This document shows positions 22,402 to 32,927 of a DNA stretch of 64,000 nucleotides, piece by piece (position 1 is the stretch's first letter; each line of letters begins with the position of its first letter). The notes beneath the pieces are model-generated. The model did not search any database and was not told the origin of the DNA. It saw only the letters and a list, made by a program, of their open reading frames with translations. Made by a program: the position numbers and the translations under genes. Source of the DNA: Sanghuangporus weigelae (taxonomy: Eukaryota > Basidiomycota > Agaricomycetes > Hymenochaetales > Hymenochaetaceae); NCBI GenBank assembly GCA_033182465.1, contig CP137320.1:1488001-1552000 (forward strand), written 5' to 3'.

Positions 22402-24202
22402 CTACGACTCTATGAAGAGCTTCAAGTTCCAGCGCCTTTCCCATGCAGCTATCGCAGCTGCTTTGTCTTCATCTGGCACTATCGAGAACTGCTCCTGGAA
22501 TTAGAGAACTCGCATCAAAGTTATGCAAAACGTACCTCAAGGCTGTTGCGAGCAAGAGACTTCAGCGTAAGCAAACCGGTAATCTCGCTGGCAACCAGAA
22601 CCTGCAAGAACCAATACGTCCAAAACGCATCTCTGCAAAAGTAAAGTAGACAAACCTGGAAGAAATCAAAGGATAGCCCCATGTTACCGAAAACACTCGG
22701 GTCGTCGGAGTTCAGCGCAATTTTAATGCCGTGGTCCAGGAGAATAGGAAGTGGATGAGCGGGCACCGAAGAGGTCAATCGCTGCGCAATTCATAGATCA
22801 GTATTGGGAGTATTGGGGCGGCCCTATAGTAGACTCTCGAAAAACAAGGATCTCATTCCTAGCGCCTGTTCAGCTAAAAGATTGTGCGAAAGAAATGCTC
22901 GCACACGATATGTATGGGACATATCTCAATGGCGATCCCACTCTCCCTAGCTACCTCCATAAACTTCGGGTGATTTATTAGCGAGAATCTGTAATGCTCA
23001 TAAGCTTCCGAACGATAACGGTGGATGTTAGGGGTTAACCCATGTCCTATACGCCTAGTGTCCAACAGGATCGCGTCGTACAAATTACTATCCGGTTCAG
23101 AACCATCACCGAGAGTTTCCCCGGCATGAAAGAGGAAAGGCAGGTCAAGGCCAAGCTCGGCTACGCGTTTCTTGAATCGCAATAGGGGCTCTACGTAGTA
23201 TATAAGAGGGTACAGCGTATTCTCATTTCCTACAAGGTCAAAGCCTGACAAAATATAGGCTTTAGTGTCTACCATGATATAAGTGGAAGAAATCATGGAC
23301 AGACCTGCAATCAAGTGAGGAAATTCCTGTTTCAGCTGGATACATTCCTCAAGGTCATGTTCAAGGTTTTCGCAACTCAAATTACGAAGACTCGAAAATA
23401 TAATACATGCACCGAAAAATTCATCGGAACGGCCCTTTGCTTTCAGATCCCCCTTCACTTCGTGGAGAATCCTTTCAACATTATGACCCATTCACGATGC
23501 GCGAAATTCTGTTGCCTGTCTGAGCGGATCAATAGCCTACGTAGAACAAGTTGATACAGATCTCCGAAAATATGGCATGCGGTGAACTGACTTTACGAAG
23601 AACGCAATCCGGACTTCAATGTAAGAAACGCCGTCTTCGATGGAAGAACAAAAGAATTCCCGAAAATAGTTCTCTATTAGGGGCTCGAAAATCATCAGAT
23701 CCTATGTCATTTGTTAGACAAGTTCCGCTATAGGGAGAACTTATAACTTATACGTACGGATAACACGGAAAAGACATCGCCAAATTTTTGCCATATCTAC
23801 ACTCATATAGTGTAAGTAGCATTTTCAGGAGGTACTAAGATAATTACCTTCTGCACGGTGTTATGCGTACCATATTCCTCGCTTGGATTGATTGTTAGGG
23901 AACGAATGACCCAGAGATCAAAAGCCAGCGGGTCCCCCAAGTAACGGATCAAAGGACTCTCTTGCGTTTTTGATACTGACCCACGTTCCAGGAACGTAAT
24001 CTTGGGTGAGACTGCTAGCATTCGTGAACTCGCTGGCCGGTAATCCTCGGAATTCCGGAAGGACAGTTGTCATGTTTTCCGCAGTGAGAACTGTTCAGTG
24101 CGGACGTGGACTGTGGATAGCGCAAGTGCCAGCTTGAGAAGATATGAAGCATCCAACCACCGCATTCGCATGGCCGTGCAGAAGTCCGCCCTTCGGCATT
24201 TA

Positions 24203-24721
24203 CAGCCGTTTGCAAAAGTAATGAGAATCACGTGATTTCACCACTTTTCTCGCCATGAGAGCCTCAAAACACAGATAAAATCATATCTCACCCAAATCTC
24301 AACGGTTTCACATCATTTAAGTTGCTAAATTCATCTTTTCGAAAGGACTTTCGTTTAAGAAAAACGATCGAGAAAATAGAGCAAAAAAGGACCCCAAAAT
24401 GGCGAAAATATCGTTTTTTGCCTCTTCCTTGCATGTGCATTTTTTTCTGTGATCCCTGCTGGTCCAGCACCTCCCCAAAGCTATCCAGAATGATAATATG
24501 ATTATAAAATGAATTTACAGACTGAGTTTGAGTTGAATTGTGTACCAGAATGTGCTGCTTTGAGGCATGCCTGAATTACTCAAAACTCATCATTTCCTCC
24601 TAGCCTCCCAGGCTCCAGGAAAAATTCTTACAGGCCAGATTCATGCATGTAAATTCATTTTAGGTGTAATAGACTAGATTTGTGTACTAGCTAGGGCCTC
24701 AGCATCCACTGGTGAGCTGGG
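24203..24721 (+). repeat. Left arm of foldback element
   Basis: Inverted 519-bp partner of 24768-25286. The transcript of the whole element would fold into a hairpin of about 500 bp. Confidence 0.88.
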
Positions 24722-24767
24722 CTGAACAAGTGTTTCTAGTTGTATGCACTATTCTAGACAGCATCTC

Positions 24768-25286
24768 CCCAGCTCACCAGTGGATGCTGAGGCCCTAGCT
24801 AGTACACAAATCTAGTCTATTACACCTAAAATGAATTTACATGCATGAATCTGGCCTGTAAGAATTTTTCCTGGAGCCTGGGAGGCTAGGAGGAAATGAT
24901 GAGTTTTGAGTAATTCAGGCATGCCTCAAAGCAGCACATTCTGGTACACAATTCAACTCAAACTCAGTCTGTAAATTCATTTTATAATCATATTATCATT
25001 CTGGATAGCTTTGGGGAGGTGCTGGACCAGCAGGGATCACAGAAAAAAATACACATGCAAGGAAGAGGCAAAAAACGATATTTTCGCCATTTTGGGGTCC
25101 TTTTTTGCTCTATTTTCTCGATCGTTTTTCTTAAACGAAAGTCCTTTCGAAAAGATGAATTTAGCAACTTAAATGATGTGAAACCGTTGAGATTTGGGTG
25201 AGATATGATTTTATCTGTGTTTTGAGGCTCTCATGGCGAGAAAAGTGGTGAAATCACGTGATTCTCATTACTTTTGCAAACGGCTG
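24768..25286 (-). repeat. Right arm of foldback element
   Basis: Inverted 519-bp partner of 24203-24721. Together the arms leave a 46-bp loop at 24722-24767. Confidence 0.88.
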
Positions 25287-25512
25287 TAATACGGGATCAA
25301 GAAACAATAAGACCATATAGTTATGATGCAGAGTCGAGCCCAACTTTTTGCACTATTTGGAATAATCCGCTCTTCATGACAAGTTTCTTCGCTGCTCAGT
25401 GGGTTGAGCATGACTAGAGACCACCGTGGAAAGAAAAGACTCGCCTGAAAGAAAGTGCATTCCGGAAAAGTATTCGGAATGTCTTCGTGTTCAAATAGAC
25501 CAGATAGATTTA

Positions 25513-26841
25513 CTGTGTTTCTGCCCCTTACGCTCAGTGACCCCGTAACGCTCAGTTTTGCAATCTCTCACTCAATTCTCATCCAAAATTCATGAAACTT
25601 TGTATGTAGATAGTGCACCATTATGACTATGTTATCACAAAATCTGGGCCAAAAGTACTTAGTGCATGCTGAGTTATAGCACACACATTCTGAACAGATA
25701 CTTGATTTGAGTGATTTGAGTGAATCAAAATTGTTCTCACGGTATGTGGATCATCTATAAATGTTTCCTGTGAATCAATTAAGATGAAACTCGGTATAAA
25801 CGTGGTTGAAGGTATCTGAAAACTATATGCAAAGTTTCAGAAGCTGATGTTATGTGTAAGGAATACTAGAGCATGTCGGAAATTGCTCTGATTTTTATCA
25901 TGTAATCATACAGAAAATGAGGTGCAGCAGCCTCTTGAATTTTTTTACACAATTTTCGGGAAAGCAATCTCCAAACTGTTTGCACATTCCAAAACATAAG
26001 TACAATATGGAGTGATTCTTGAAATTTCATGCTGAGAGACTCAAGGAAAAAATTAATATTACAATAGAGAGTGTAAGGCCAAAAAACATCGGAATCGGCC
26101 ATTCTTCAGTGTTATTTCATCTCCTCTTTCCATCAGATGTCCAAGTGAAAAGATGGTACAACCTCCCTACCTGATCTAGCATGATAATTGCCTTCTCTAT
26201 AAGTGACTCTATGAAGGCCTGCACACTGTCAGAAAGAGAGACTGAAGACACACTGTAGATTCCATATCATAGTATGATGCAAGTCTCATAAAGCAATGTA
26301 GATTCAGAACTGACACAGCATCTCCTTATCCATGAGCCAGAGAGCATGTCCATCCTTTGAGTGAAGAGCTCATTGCTATGCACCATTCTTATTCTTCACT
26401 GTCTAACTTAAGTCAGACAAATTTGTGGGTGTCTTATCATGAAATTGTCCATTAATGCAGTGTCTGAGTATTCATGACCATCCATAGATGTATTCCAGAT
26501 GTTAAAATGGTGCTTTTGCGACCATCTTCGAGTTGCTTTCCAGCAAAGATGAGGGGTGAAAGGGTGAAAGGAGATGACGTGAGAGCCGTCAAGACGTGTC
26601 AAAGCTCCTTTCCCACGACTGAGCGTTTCCGGGTCAGACGCGTGAGCAGTCAATTTTTGAGACTCCCGTCTCATAAATTCAATAAAATATTCTACTTAGG
26701 CTTTTTTGTTTGAATAAAGCGCAAAATATATTCTAAAGATGTGCACCTATTCTAATGACAATGTTTTGTGGCGAAAAGTATGAACGGAAAATTTGTGGAA
26801 GGAAAAAAAGCTTAGACTGAGCGTTTCGGGCAGAAACACAG
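25513..26841. mobile_element. Non-autonomous TIR DNA transposon with TA target duplication
   Basis: A 1329-bp element. The left end is CTGTGTTTCTGCCC and the right end, on the other strand, is the same 14 bases. After a three-base mismatch both continue ACGCTCAGT. TA lies outside each end (25511-25512, 26842-26843). The nine-mer ACGCTCAGT recurs just inside the left end (about 25555) and, inverted, inside the right end (about 26620), as expected of transposase-binding subterminal repeats. No open frame above 90 codons is present, so it is non-autonomous. The intact ADGF paralogue reads straight through the corresponding site (GATTCAGCCTCTTCT versus GATTTA|GTCTCTTCT), confirming the boundaries. 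Confidence 0.87.
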
Positions 26842-26988
26842 TAGTCTCTTCTGCCCTGATGTTTCGGCCCTTCAGCCTGGAAATCGTCCTTTTAAGCGTT
26901 CTGCAAACTCGTAACATCGCGTCGCAGGGATCTATCCCCTGCAATGAGTCTAGCTCGGGCAGCTGATATGATTCGCAATCGGACATGA

Positions 26989-27378
26989 GGGCGGAGTAAA
27001 CGTCAAAATTTCCCATCGAAATAATAAATTAGCCCTGTTTGCCTGACTCGAATCGCGCTCGTGATGAAAATTTGGATGTGCCATTCGTTACGACAACCAG
27101 ACCCTCGGAAGATGTAGACAAGGCGACAATGCAACTTCCGCAAGCAGATTCGGGCTCGGATGCAAGCAAAGCACGACAAAGAAAGTGTGCTAGAGTCGAA
27201 ACGCATTCAATAAACAACGTGACTTGCTTCCCACCGCCATCCTCTCGAACGAATACTTGGCCAGTTGAAGTGAACAAATCACAGGAAATTTTCTCCTCTT
27301 CGACCGCGTAGGCTTGAAACTACAATCTATAGCAAGAGATTGAGGCGATGAGCCAGGGTGCCTCCTTTTAAAGGTGTC
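26989..27378. promoter_or_regulatory. Divergent region between ADGF pseudogene and Vps54
   Basis: About 390 bp. Its first half resembles the upstream region of the intact ADGF copy and contains a 90-codon plus-strand open stretch (27039-27311) with no known domain. The rest is the leader of Vps54, where an ATG at 27347 opens only a seven-codon upstream frame (MSQGASF, then stop). Confidence 0.45.
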
Positions 27379-30300
27379 ATGTCAGACCGAGACCAGCAGT
27401 CCGAAGCTTCCACTTCGCGCCCTGGCTCTCCAATCCCACCCTTACCTGATTTCCCCAATGCTCGACCCTATCGATTTGTTTGGGATGCGAGCGCACGAAG
27501 AGCAGGTCCGGGAAGTACGTCTGGCACAAGTGAAGGGCGTGGTGACTACTTTGCATACAGACCCGGTCTTGGTAATTTCAACTTCTCGTCTACTTCGCTA
27601 GCACTCGGCGCTATACCGTCCGACTGGAGCAGTGCTAAACATGGCTTCAATGGTGGGTCTTCTCTTTGGACAATGCCACATCGAAAGTGCAATTGACATT
27701 CTCTCAGCAATATCCACGCTTGTAAATAGTCCGCACAAGAAATCTGCGCCGCCGAAAGCTCATGCGTCTGTTCCACCCGTGGTTCCTTCTCAGCTGCCTC
27801 GCGTGCGCCGAAAGGACTTTGATGGATATCTCAAGGCAATTACCCCAGACTGGGAGCAGTTTGAGAAAACTGTACAGCCAAACCAGGAAGGACAGACGGA
27901 AACTTTTGCTGCGGGTTTGGCTGAGATGGAGTCGGAGCTTCCAGCTACACCTCGAACACCGCAGCTCGGGAGAGGGGGCTCAATCCCTCCTCTGGACAGT
28001 ATCCCACCCGTCTTCTTTTCTCGGTCGTTTGATCTAAGTGATCCAGGGACATTTGCTACTGTGACAGAACAGGACGATAGAGACGGAGAGACTCCTGACC
28101 CTTCTGCTCTCTCCCACTCTCTTCCTCTCCTCGAGAAGCTGTCGCATTATGCCGACACGATTGAGCTCCATCTCATTCGTGAAATATCCCTTCGCTCCTC
28201 ATCCTTCTTCGCGGCGCTAACGAACTTAAACGAACTTCAATCAGAATCTGCCCAATGTCTGGACCGAATACGGAAGCTTCGTGGAATGTTACGTGATATA
28301 GACGAGAGTGAAGCAAAGAAAGGGTTAGAGCTTGTCCGGCTGGAGAGGAAAATACAGAACCTTGGTGACGTTCGTGAGGGCGTGAAAACGATGCGAAACG
28401 TGACTGAGATGCTGAGCCTCGCAGGGAGTTTGGCGAGCGGGGGAGAATGGGATACAGCTCTTAGTATTGTGGAGGAGCTAGAGAGATTGTGGAATCGCGA
28501 GGAGATCCAACAGCTCCCAACTGATTCTGCGGAAGTACAACCCAGTCTCAAGTCTCCATCAGTGGTTTCTAAACGAAATTCCATGCTTGCCACCGTTCCA
28601 GAGGCGACAAATGAAGAACCCGAGCCGATTGTTGTCCGTTCACCAAAACCTCCCCCGCCTGTAATACCTCTCTCGTCACTCAGCGCATTCGCATCCCTTC
28701 CGGAACACCTTCGTGCATTAACTTCCGAAATTGCATCGTCACTCACGTCTGAACTCGTCTCTGTTCTGCGGACTGACCTCGTGAACCAGATGGACTCGTT
28801 GATAGAGGCCAATCAAGAATCTGCGTCTGACGAAGCTAGAGGCGAGAGGCTGGCCACGCTTCGCGATCGATTAAGACCTCTGGCGCGGGGTTTACTGCGG
28901 ACCAAAGCTCTGAAAGGCGCTGTCTCAATATGGTCTACAGTCTCGCTTGTAGAAATAAGGTCCAGCATGAAAAGAGTGAGTTCTTTCGCTTTCTCTGCGC
29001 GTATCAGTCTAACGGGCATATGCAGCATTTATCTTTATCTGAAGAGCTGGATGAAGAAGACTCCGTCACGGCTACGAGGAGTAATGAAAAAGGGTAAGCA
29101 AACTCATATGTGATCGTTTCTTCGTGCTTACTCCTTTTCTGCAGGTCTAATTTGCGGAATCTGCTGCATGGGATGAATCATGAGGATTATATGTTCTTGA
29201 TGCGAGCACTGTATGGTACTCTGCTTCGTGGCATTCAAGAACTACAAACACAAAATGCTATTCTGACTGAAGTCGTAAAGTCTCTCCAGTACGTGCTTGA
29301 TTATTCTTTCGAACATTCTGACTGACCTAATCTCTAGGATGTCGGATTCCTCTTTGGAAGAGTCCTTGCAAGAGGATGTGGCTGATTTACTTTCATCGGT
29401 CACCGAGCTTGCTCATTCAAGGACGTCCAGGATTCTCGTTATGCGTTCAGAACAGCATGCGGCCTTAGATCTTTCAGGATTCCTCGATGTCTTCAATGAA
29501 ACTTGGAACTTCGTCATCCGCACAGAAACAATATGTCGCCGAATGATCGTTGGGCTACGTGGAGTAGCCGTATCTCAGGCCAAGGCATTCCTGCAGACAA
29601 TGCACCAGAATCGCATATCGCAATCCGCGAAATTCGTGGAGGAAGAGCAATGGTCGGCGGTAGACGTGACTTCCGACACACAAGCTTTGGTTAACGTGAT
29701 CATTGACTCTGCCGTTCGGGATTCACCCGAACTGGTCGTACCTCAGACTTCTTCACCTTCGTCATCTCCGTCTCAAACAAATGGCATTCATCCTCAAACG
29801 ACGTCATCCAAGCATCTGCTAGTTGAGGATCGCAAGTACTTCGCCGTGTCCGCTACGTTGAACATGTTCGGTCTTCTGATTGACTACCTCAAAATCATCG
29901 TCAATCTGTCTCTTCTTACTACTGATGCTGTCGGTCGAGTCATTGAATTCTTGAAAGCATTTAATTCTCGGACATGTCAGGTAGTATTGGGAGCAGGTGC
30001 TATGCGATCAGCTGGTCTGAAGAACATCACCGCAAAGCATCTAGGTAATCACCGTCTCTTGACTTCAACTGTTTCCATGTGGCTGATCCTGTGTTTCCAG
30101 CCCTTGCGTCTCAGTCTCTTTCAATCGTTATTGCTCTGATACCGTATGTCCGGGAATGCTTTCGTCGTCACTTGAACCCTAAGCAAGCGGTTATGCTTGT
30201 AGAATTTGACAAACTGAAGCGAGTAAGTCCTTTTCAACCACTTGTTGATCAGTGTTTACTCTTTTTACAGGATTACCAAGAGCATCAGCAGGAGATTCAT

Positions 30301-31398
30301 TCCAAACTCATCGCCATCATGGGCGATCGTCTTAGTGCACACTGCAAGACTTTACAAACTGTTGACTGGTCTGCGTCCCGTGATGGTGTCAATGAATACA
30401 TGACGCTACTTGTGAAAGAGACTATCACGCTGCATAAAGTTCTGTCTCGCTATCTACAGGAATCTGCCCTTGAGGTAAGCTACACGATTCTCCGATGTTC
30501 CTGATGGAAGTTTACTAATGCACATCTACTATAGTTTATCATGTCGCAAGTTTTCGCTGCGATCAATCATCGTCTTTCGGAGGAATATGGAAAGATCGAT
30601 CTTCCGAACCAAGAAGCTAAGGAAAGGTGTGTGATACAAGTATTCGTACGTACGACTGATCGCTTCTGACCTTCTGCTAGATTACTACGAGATGCGCGAT
30701 ACTTGCATCAAAATTTCTCAGGTCTCAAGAACGTCAACGCCTCCGCCGGGATGCTTGAAACCGTCGTCAGCGAGAAGCAAATTCCGCGACCAGACGCTCA
30801 ACCGGATCAGTCACTACCAAAGTCTCCCGTTCCACCCGTCTTATCCAGCACGGACAAGACGCAAAGTCATGTACTTCAACAACATCCGCATCCGCACGCT
30901 GCGAGCACGATGGAATCGGCAAACGAGCGACTGAGGAATATATTTAGGCGCACGACATTAAAGAGGCACGATACGAAGCCCATGCCTGTCACACATCCAC
31001 CGCACAGTCCGATCGCAGAAAACCAAACTTCGACCTTCCTCCCTGAGAAGCCTCCGGTGGACGAGCCTGCTGCCCGTCCCTTGTCATCGCCACCTCCCGC
31101 GACACCGGAGAAAGAGAAGCTTGGTCCTGACGGTAGTACGCCTGTGATCATTAGGCCGTCGTCTCCGCTGTCGCCAGGGAACTTGGAACGGTCAGGATCG
31201 AGGTCGCCCCGTCCATTTGAGAAGGCTCTACCAATACCTGTACCTACACTGGATGCAGATGGAAACATTGTTGATCCTCCAGAGCACTTTGATGCACCGG
31301 AGCCTCAACCGAAGGAGAACGGGACGGTTATCTCAGAAAAGGTTGCTGATGTTTCTGTAGTCGAGGATGAGGCAGAACGATCCGGGGAAAATACTTAG
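27379..31398 (+). CDS. VPS54: GARP complex subunit Vps54
   Basis: Tethering factor for endosome-to-Golgi vesicles, acting with Vps51, Vps52 and Vps53 at the trans-Golgi. Start MSDRDQQSEASTSRPGSP, then PDFPNARPYRFVWD. The N-terminal helical part includes HYADTIELHLIREISLRSSS, FFAALTNLNELQSESAQCLD and ALSIVEELERLW. The middle has NLRNLLHGMNHEDYMFLMRA and LYGTLLRGIQELQTQNAIL. The Vps54 C-domain includes RKYFAVSATLNMFGLLIDYL, LNPKQAVMLVEFDKLKR and HSKLIAIMGDRLSAHCKTL. It ends with a Pro/Ser-rich tail of about 200 residues, longer than in yeast. Eight or nine short introns. A short upstream frame at 27347 could lower translation. Convergent with BRX1. Confidence 0.9.
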
Positions 31399-31568
31399 AT
31401 TATTCGGACTATTGGGTGCTTTGTTTCTTTCATTCTGTAGATTTTATAGTGGATTTCGGTGTAGCCTACGTTTTATATATCGAATAGTACTAATTCGCAA
31501 CTCTGGTAGCGGAGCATTTGCAGAATCAATACCATTGTGGTAGATGATGCACGAGACAACACAAGCAT

Positions 31569-32702
31569 CTAAGCGAACACCTTGCGTACAGCAAGCTCAT
31601 CTTCTTCTCTCCTTCTAACTTCTCTCCTCTCGTGGCGCTCCATCTCGCTCTCCTTGCGAGTCCGATAGCGTTCACCCTTCTCTTGACGGGTCGCTGCCCG
31701 AACCACGGCTGGTGAAACAAATTCTTCAAGAACAAGTATTTCGGTTAGCCTTGATATAAATGGTAGACGAACGGCTCACCTGGATTGGCAAATACTGTTG
31801 CACCGCTAAATGCGCCCTCAAATATCCGAATAGGCGTGAGAACGAAACGAGGTCCGATCTCGACTAACGAAGTCTGCGGAGGACCGTTCGGTTGAAGTGG
31901 GTCTTTCTCTAGGATCTAGGTAGATGGTCAGAATATAAGAATTAAATTTGGAGACGAAAGTCATATACCTGAAAATTCCGAAACCAAATTTTATTATCCA
32001 ACATGGAGAAAGTGAGAACGTGGTCAATAAAGGGCTTTGCCCTTCTTGCGCCAGGCGGAACACCGAAAATCTTGCGGGAAGTCAAACAAGTAATTGAAGG
32101 CAAGTGAATGAGAGTACATACATGCGTGAACACCTCCTTCGTCAGCCTTGCCCACTCAGTTTCATCAAAACTTTTGTCAAAGCAAACGATCCCTCGACTG
32201 CCCTTCAGGCAATTGCCCGTTAGCTTGAGTTCGTCCATCGTGTGGATGTTTTGAACGTGCATTTTGATGCTTGGTCCGTTCGGTGTTTTGGCTGCCCACA
32301 AGTAAAGATCCTCATGCCGGCGGGCTTCGAAATAGAGGGTATTATTACAATTGTGAAGGTCGGCGAGCTCTGGGAGGAGATGGAGCTGGGATTTCGAATC
32401 TAGTTTGGAATCTGGACGAACTGAGTCGCAGGCGCAGGACACCGGTGAGACGCTTTATAAAGCATACCTTTCTTTACGTGGGGAAGCAAGGCCTCCAGAT
32501 CGTTCATAAGATGTCGCATGCGATGAGTTATACCACGAGAGGAGAGTAGTAGTACTCTTTGCTTGTTTTTCCTTCTCTTCGGTGTGGATTCATCAACGTC
32601 CATAGAATTTTCCGCAAGAGCATCTTCAAGTTTCCTCTTTCCCTTTTTAGTTGCGTTTGCTCTTGCAACATTTGACGACTGAGCTTTGAGCACCGAAGCC
32701 AT
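31569..32702 (-). CDS. BRX1: Ribosome biogenesis protein Brx1 (Brix domain)
   Basis: Nucleolar factor for 60S subunit assembly. Start MASVLKAQSSNVARANATKK, then a basic tract and the Brix start QRVLLLSSRGITHRMRHLMN. The domain continues LLPELADLHNCNNTLYFEAR, PNGPSIKMHVQNIHTMDELK, LTGNCLKGSRGIVCFDKSFD, FGVPPGARRAKPFIDHVLTF and NKIWFRNFQ. Then come SLVEIGPRFVLTPIRIFEGA and FVSPAVVRAATRQEKGERYR, with the basic C-terminus ending EDELAVRKVFA. Stop at 31569-31571. Four introns or so; all joins are in phase. Length of about 300 residues is typical. Confidence 0.94.
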
Positions 32703-32927
32703 GATACTACTACGAGGAAAGAAGATTGAAAGTTTGCGATCAAAATGATTATGATTGGAACGGAATTGTCCGGTTAATCGGATATGTCACGTGCCAAGCC
32801 GGACAGACGCGTCAACTACGAATGGAAATCCATCGAAATCCCAATAAAAGCGCACCGTGCCCACGTTCCTCGATGCCAGCTTGATAGCGCTCTACTGTTA
32901 CTGTACACAACTTGCTCATTTACCATC

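Larger units (their letters stand above)
24203..25286. mobile_element. Foldback (long inverted repeat) DNA element with TA target duplication
   Basis: A 1084-bp element made of two arms of 519 bp (24203-24721 and 24768-25286) around a 46-bp spacer. It begins CAGCCGTTTGCAAAAGTAAT and ends with the exact reverse complement. TA flanks both ends (24201-24202, 25287-25288). By eye the arms differ at very few positions; one change, Met versus Ile in a 60-codon open stretch present in both arms, is clear. No transposase is encoded. The TA duplication and CAG-type terminus suggest mobilisation by a Tc1/mariner/pogo-like transposase, but this is an inference. The near-identity of the arms implies a young insertion or arm homogenisation. 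Confidence 0.9.
22402..26988 (-). pseudogene. Adenosine deaminase-like (ADGF) pseudogene, split by two DNA transposons
   Basis: Tandem duplicate of the gene at 19721-21905. The 3' part is well kept: FHAGETLGDGSEPDSNLYDA (about 23110), RRIGHGLTPNIHRYR, IALNSDDPSVFGNMG (about 22690) and a final exon ending WERRWNLKLFIES. The 5' half is damaged. By comparison with the first copy there is one extra base in GGPAGF|DLWV (about 23935), one extra base after HGHANAV (about 24165), and stops in the first exon region, whose start MSDCESYQLPELDSLQG is at 26988. A foldback element (24203-25286) and a 1.33-kb TIR element (25513-26841) lie inside. Gene-derived sequence continues between them (25289-25512) and beyond (26842-26988). 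An N-terminally truncated product from the intact 3' part is possible but would lack zinc-binding HxH. Confidence 0.88.

Noticed and set aside
24288-25201. Two 60-codon open stretches in the foldback arms as a conserved small gene pair
   Set aside because: They are identical because the arms are inverted copies of each other; there is no independent sign of coding.
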